This document shows positions 33,510 through 33,529 of a stretch of DNA of 33,529 nt, piece after piece. Origin of the DNA: Helicobacter cetorum. Lineage in GTDB: Bacteria > Campylobacterota > Campylobacteria > Campylobacterales > UBA6016. Where the stretch lies: positions 1-33,529 of the forward strand of contig DZAX01000022.1 in the NCBI GenBank assembly GCA_022729705.1. Reading direction: 5' to 3'. Both the position numbers and the translations under genes were made by a program. Every line of letters starts with the position of its first letter. Within the stretch, counting starts at the first letter, position 1. The notes below the pieces were generated by a model, which was not told the origin of the DNA, made no database searches, and saw only the letters and a program-made list of their open reading frames with translations.

Positions 33510-33529
33510 AAAGTTTTATTCCTTGTGAG

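Noticed and set aside
1-33529. tRNA, rRNA, riboswitch or CRISPR array
   Set aside because: Reading both strands by eye gave no convincing cloverleaf, rRNA segment, riboswitch core or evenly spaced direct repeats. A tRNAscan or CRISPR-finder run would settle this.

Overview
The window looks like chromosomal DNA from a Campylobacterota (Epsilonproteobacteria), most like the Sulfurimonas/Sulfuricurvum group. The evidence is the nuo operon: genes A to N in order, nuoE and nuoF replaced by a 74-aa small protein and a GltD-like flavoprotein, and two tandem nuoG genes. Moderate A+T content and tight gene packing fit this. The genus is an inference.

Layout. (1) 1-3257, minus strand: a sensory and regulatory cluster. 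It holds a small DUF2892-like membrane protein, a Crp/Fnr regulator, an NrtS-like small membrane protein, a soluble methyl-accepting protein, a DUF2892-PAS-HD-GYP phosphodiesterase and the first codons of another gene. (2) 3258-8863: a looser accessory stretch. It holds a family-4 uracil-DNA glycosylase, a Zn/Cd/Pb-type P1B-ATPase gene interrupted by one in-frame amber codon, its ArsR/SmtB regulator with a palindromic operator, an unrecognised 284-aa protein, and two direct 271-bp copies of an IS-like remnant (4552-4822 and 8270-8540). (3) 8864-9385: long-form ribosome hibernation factor. (4) 9475-26737: the 15-gene complex I operon, with a 602-bp nearly identical tract shared by the two nuoG genes. 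(5) 27025-29526: an AAA+ ATPase and, divergently, the 16S rRNA methyltransferase rsmE. (6) 29561-33529: a type V-A CRISPR-Cas locus with cas12a and the start of cas4. No CRISPR repeat is visible; any array or cas1/cas2 would lie beyond the right edge.

The most notable observation is in the Cas12a locus. A 142-bp MITE-like element (33142-33283) with perfect 18-bp terminal inverted repeats beginning GTAA, bounded by an 8-bp target duplication (AAAATAAC), sits in the last codons of cas12a. GTAA ends and 8-bp duplications are hallmarks of the IS66 family. Removing the element and one duplication copy in silico restores an open frame ending NKEWLRFAQGLEG-stop, which resembles the normal Cas12a C-terminus, with cas4 starting one nucleotide later. 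The present gene therefore uses a stop codon supplied by the transposon end and lacks 13 residues. The cas4 frame also stops after 57 codons, so the locus may be decaying or recently modified.
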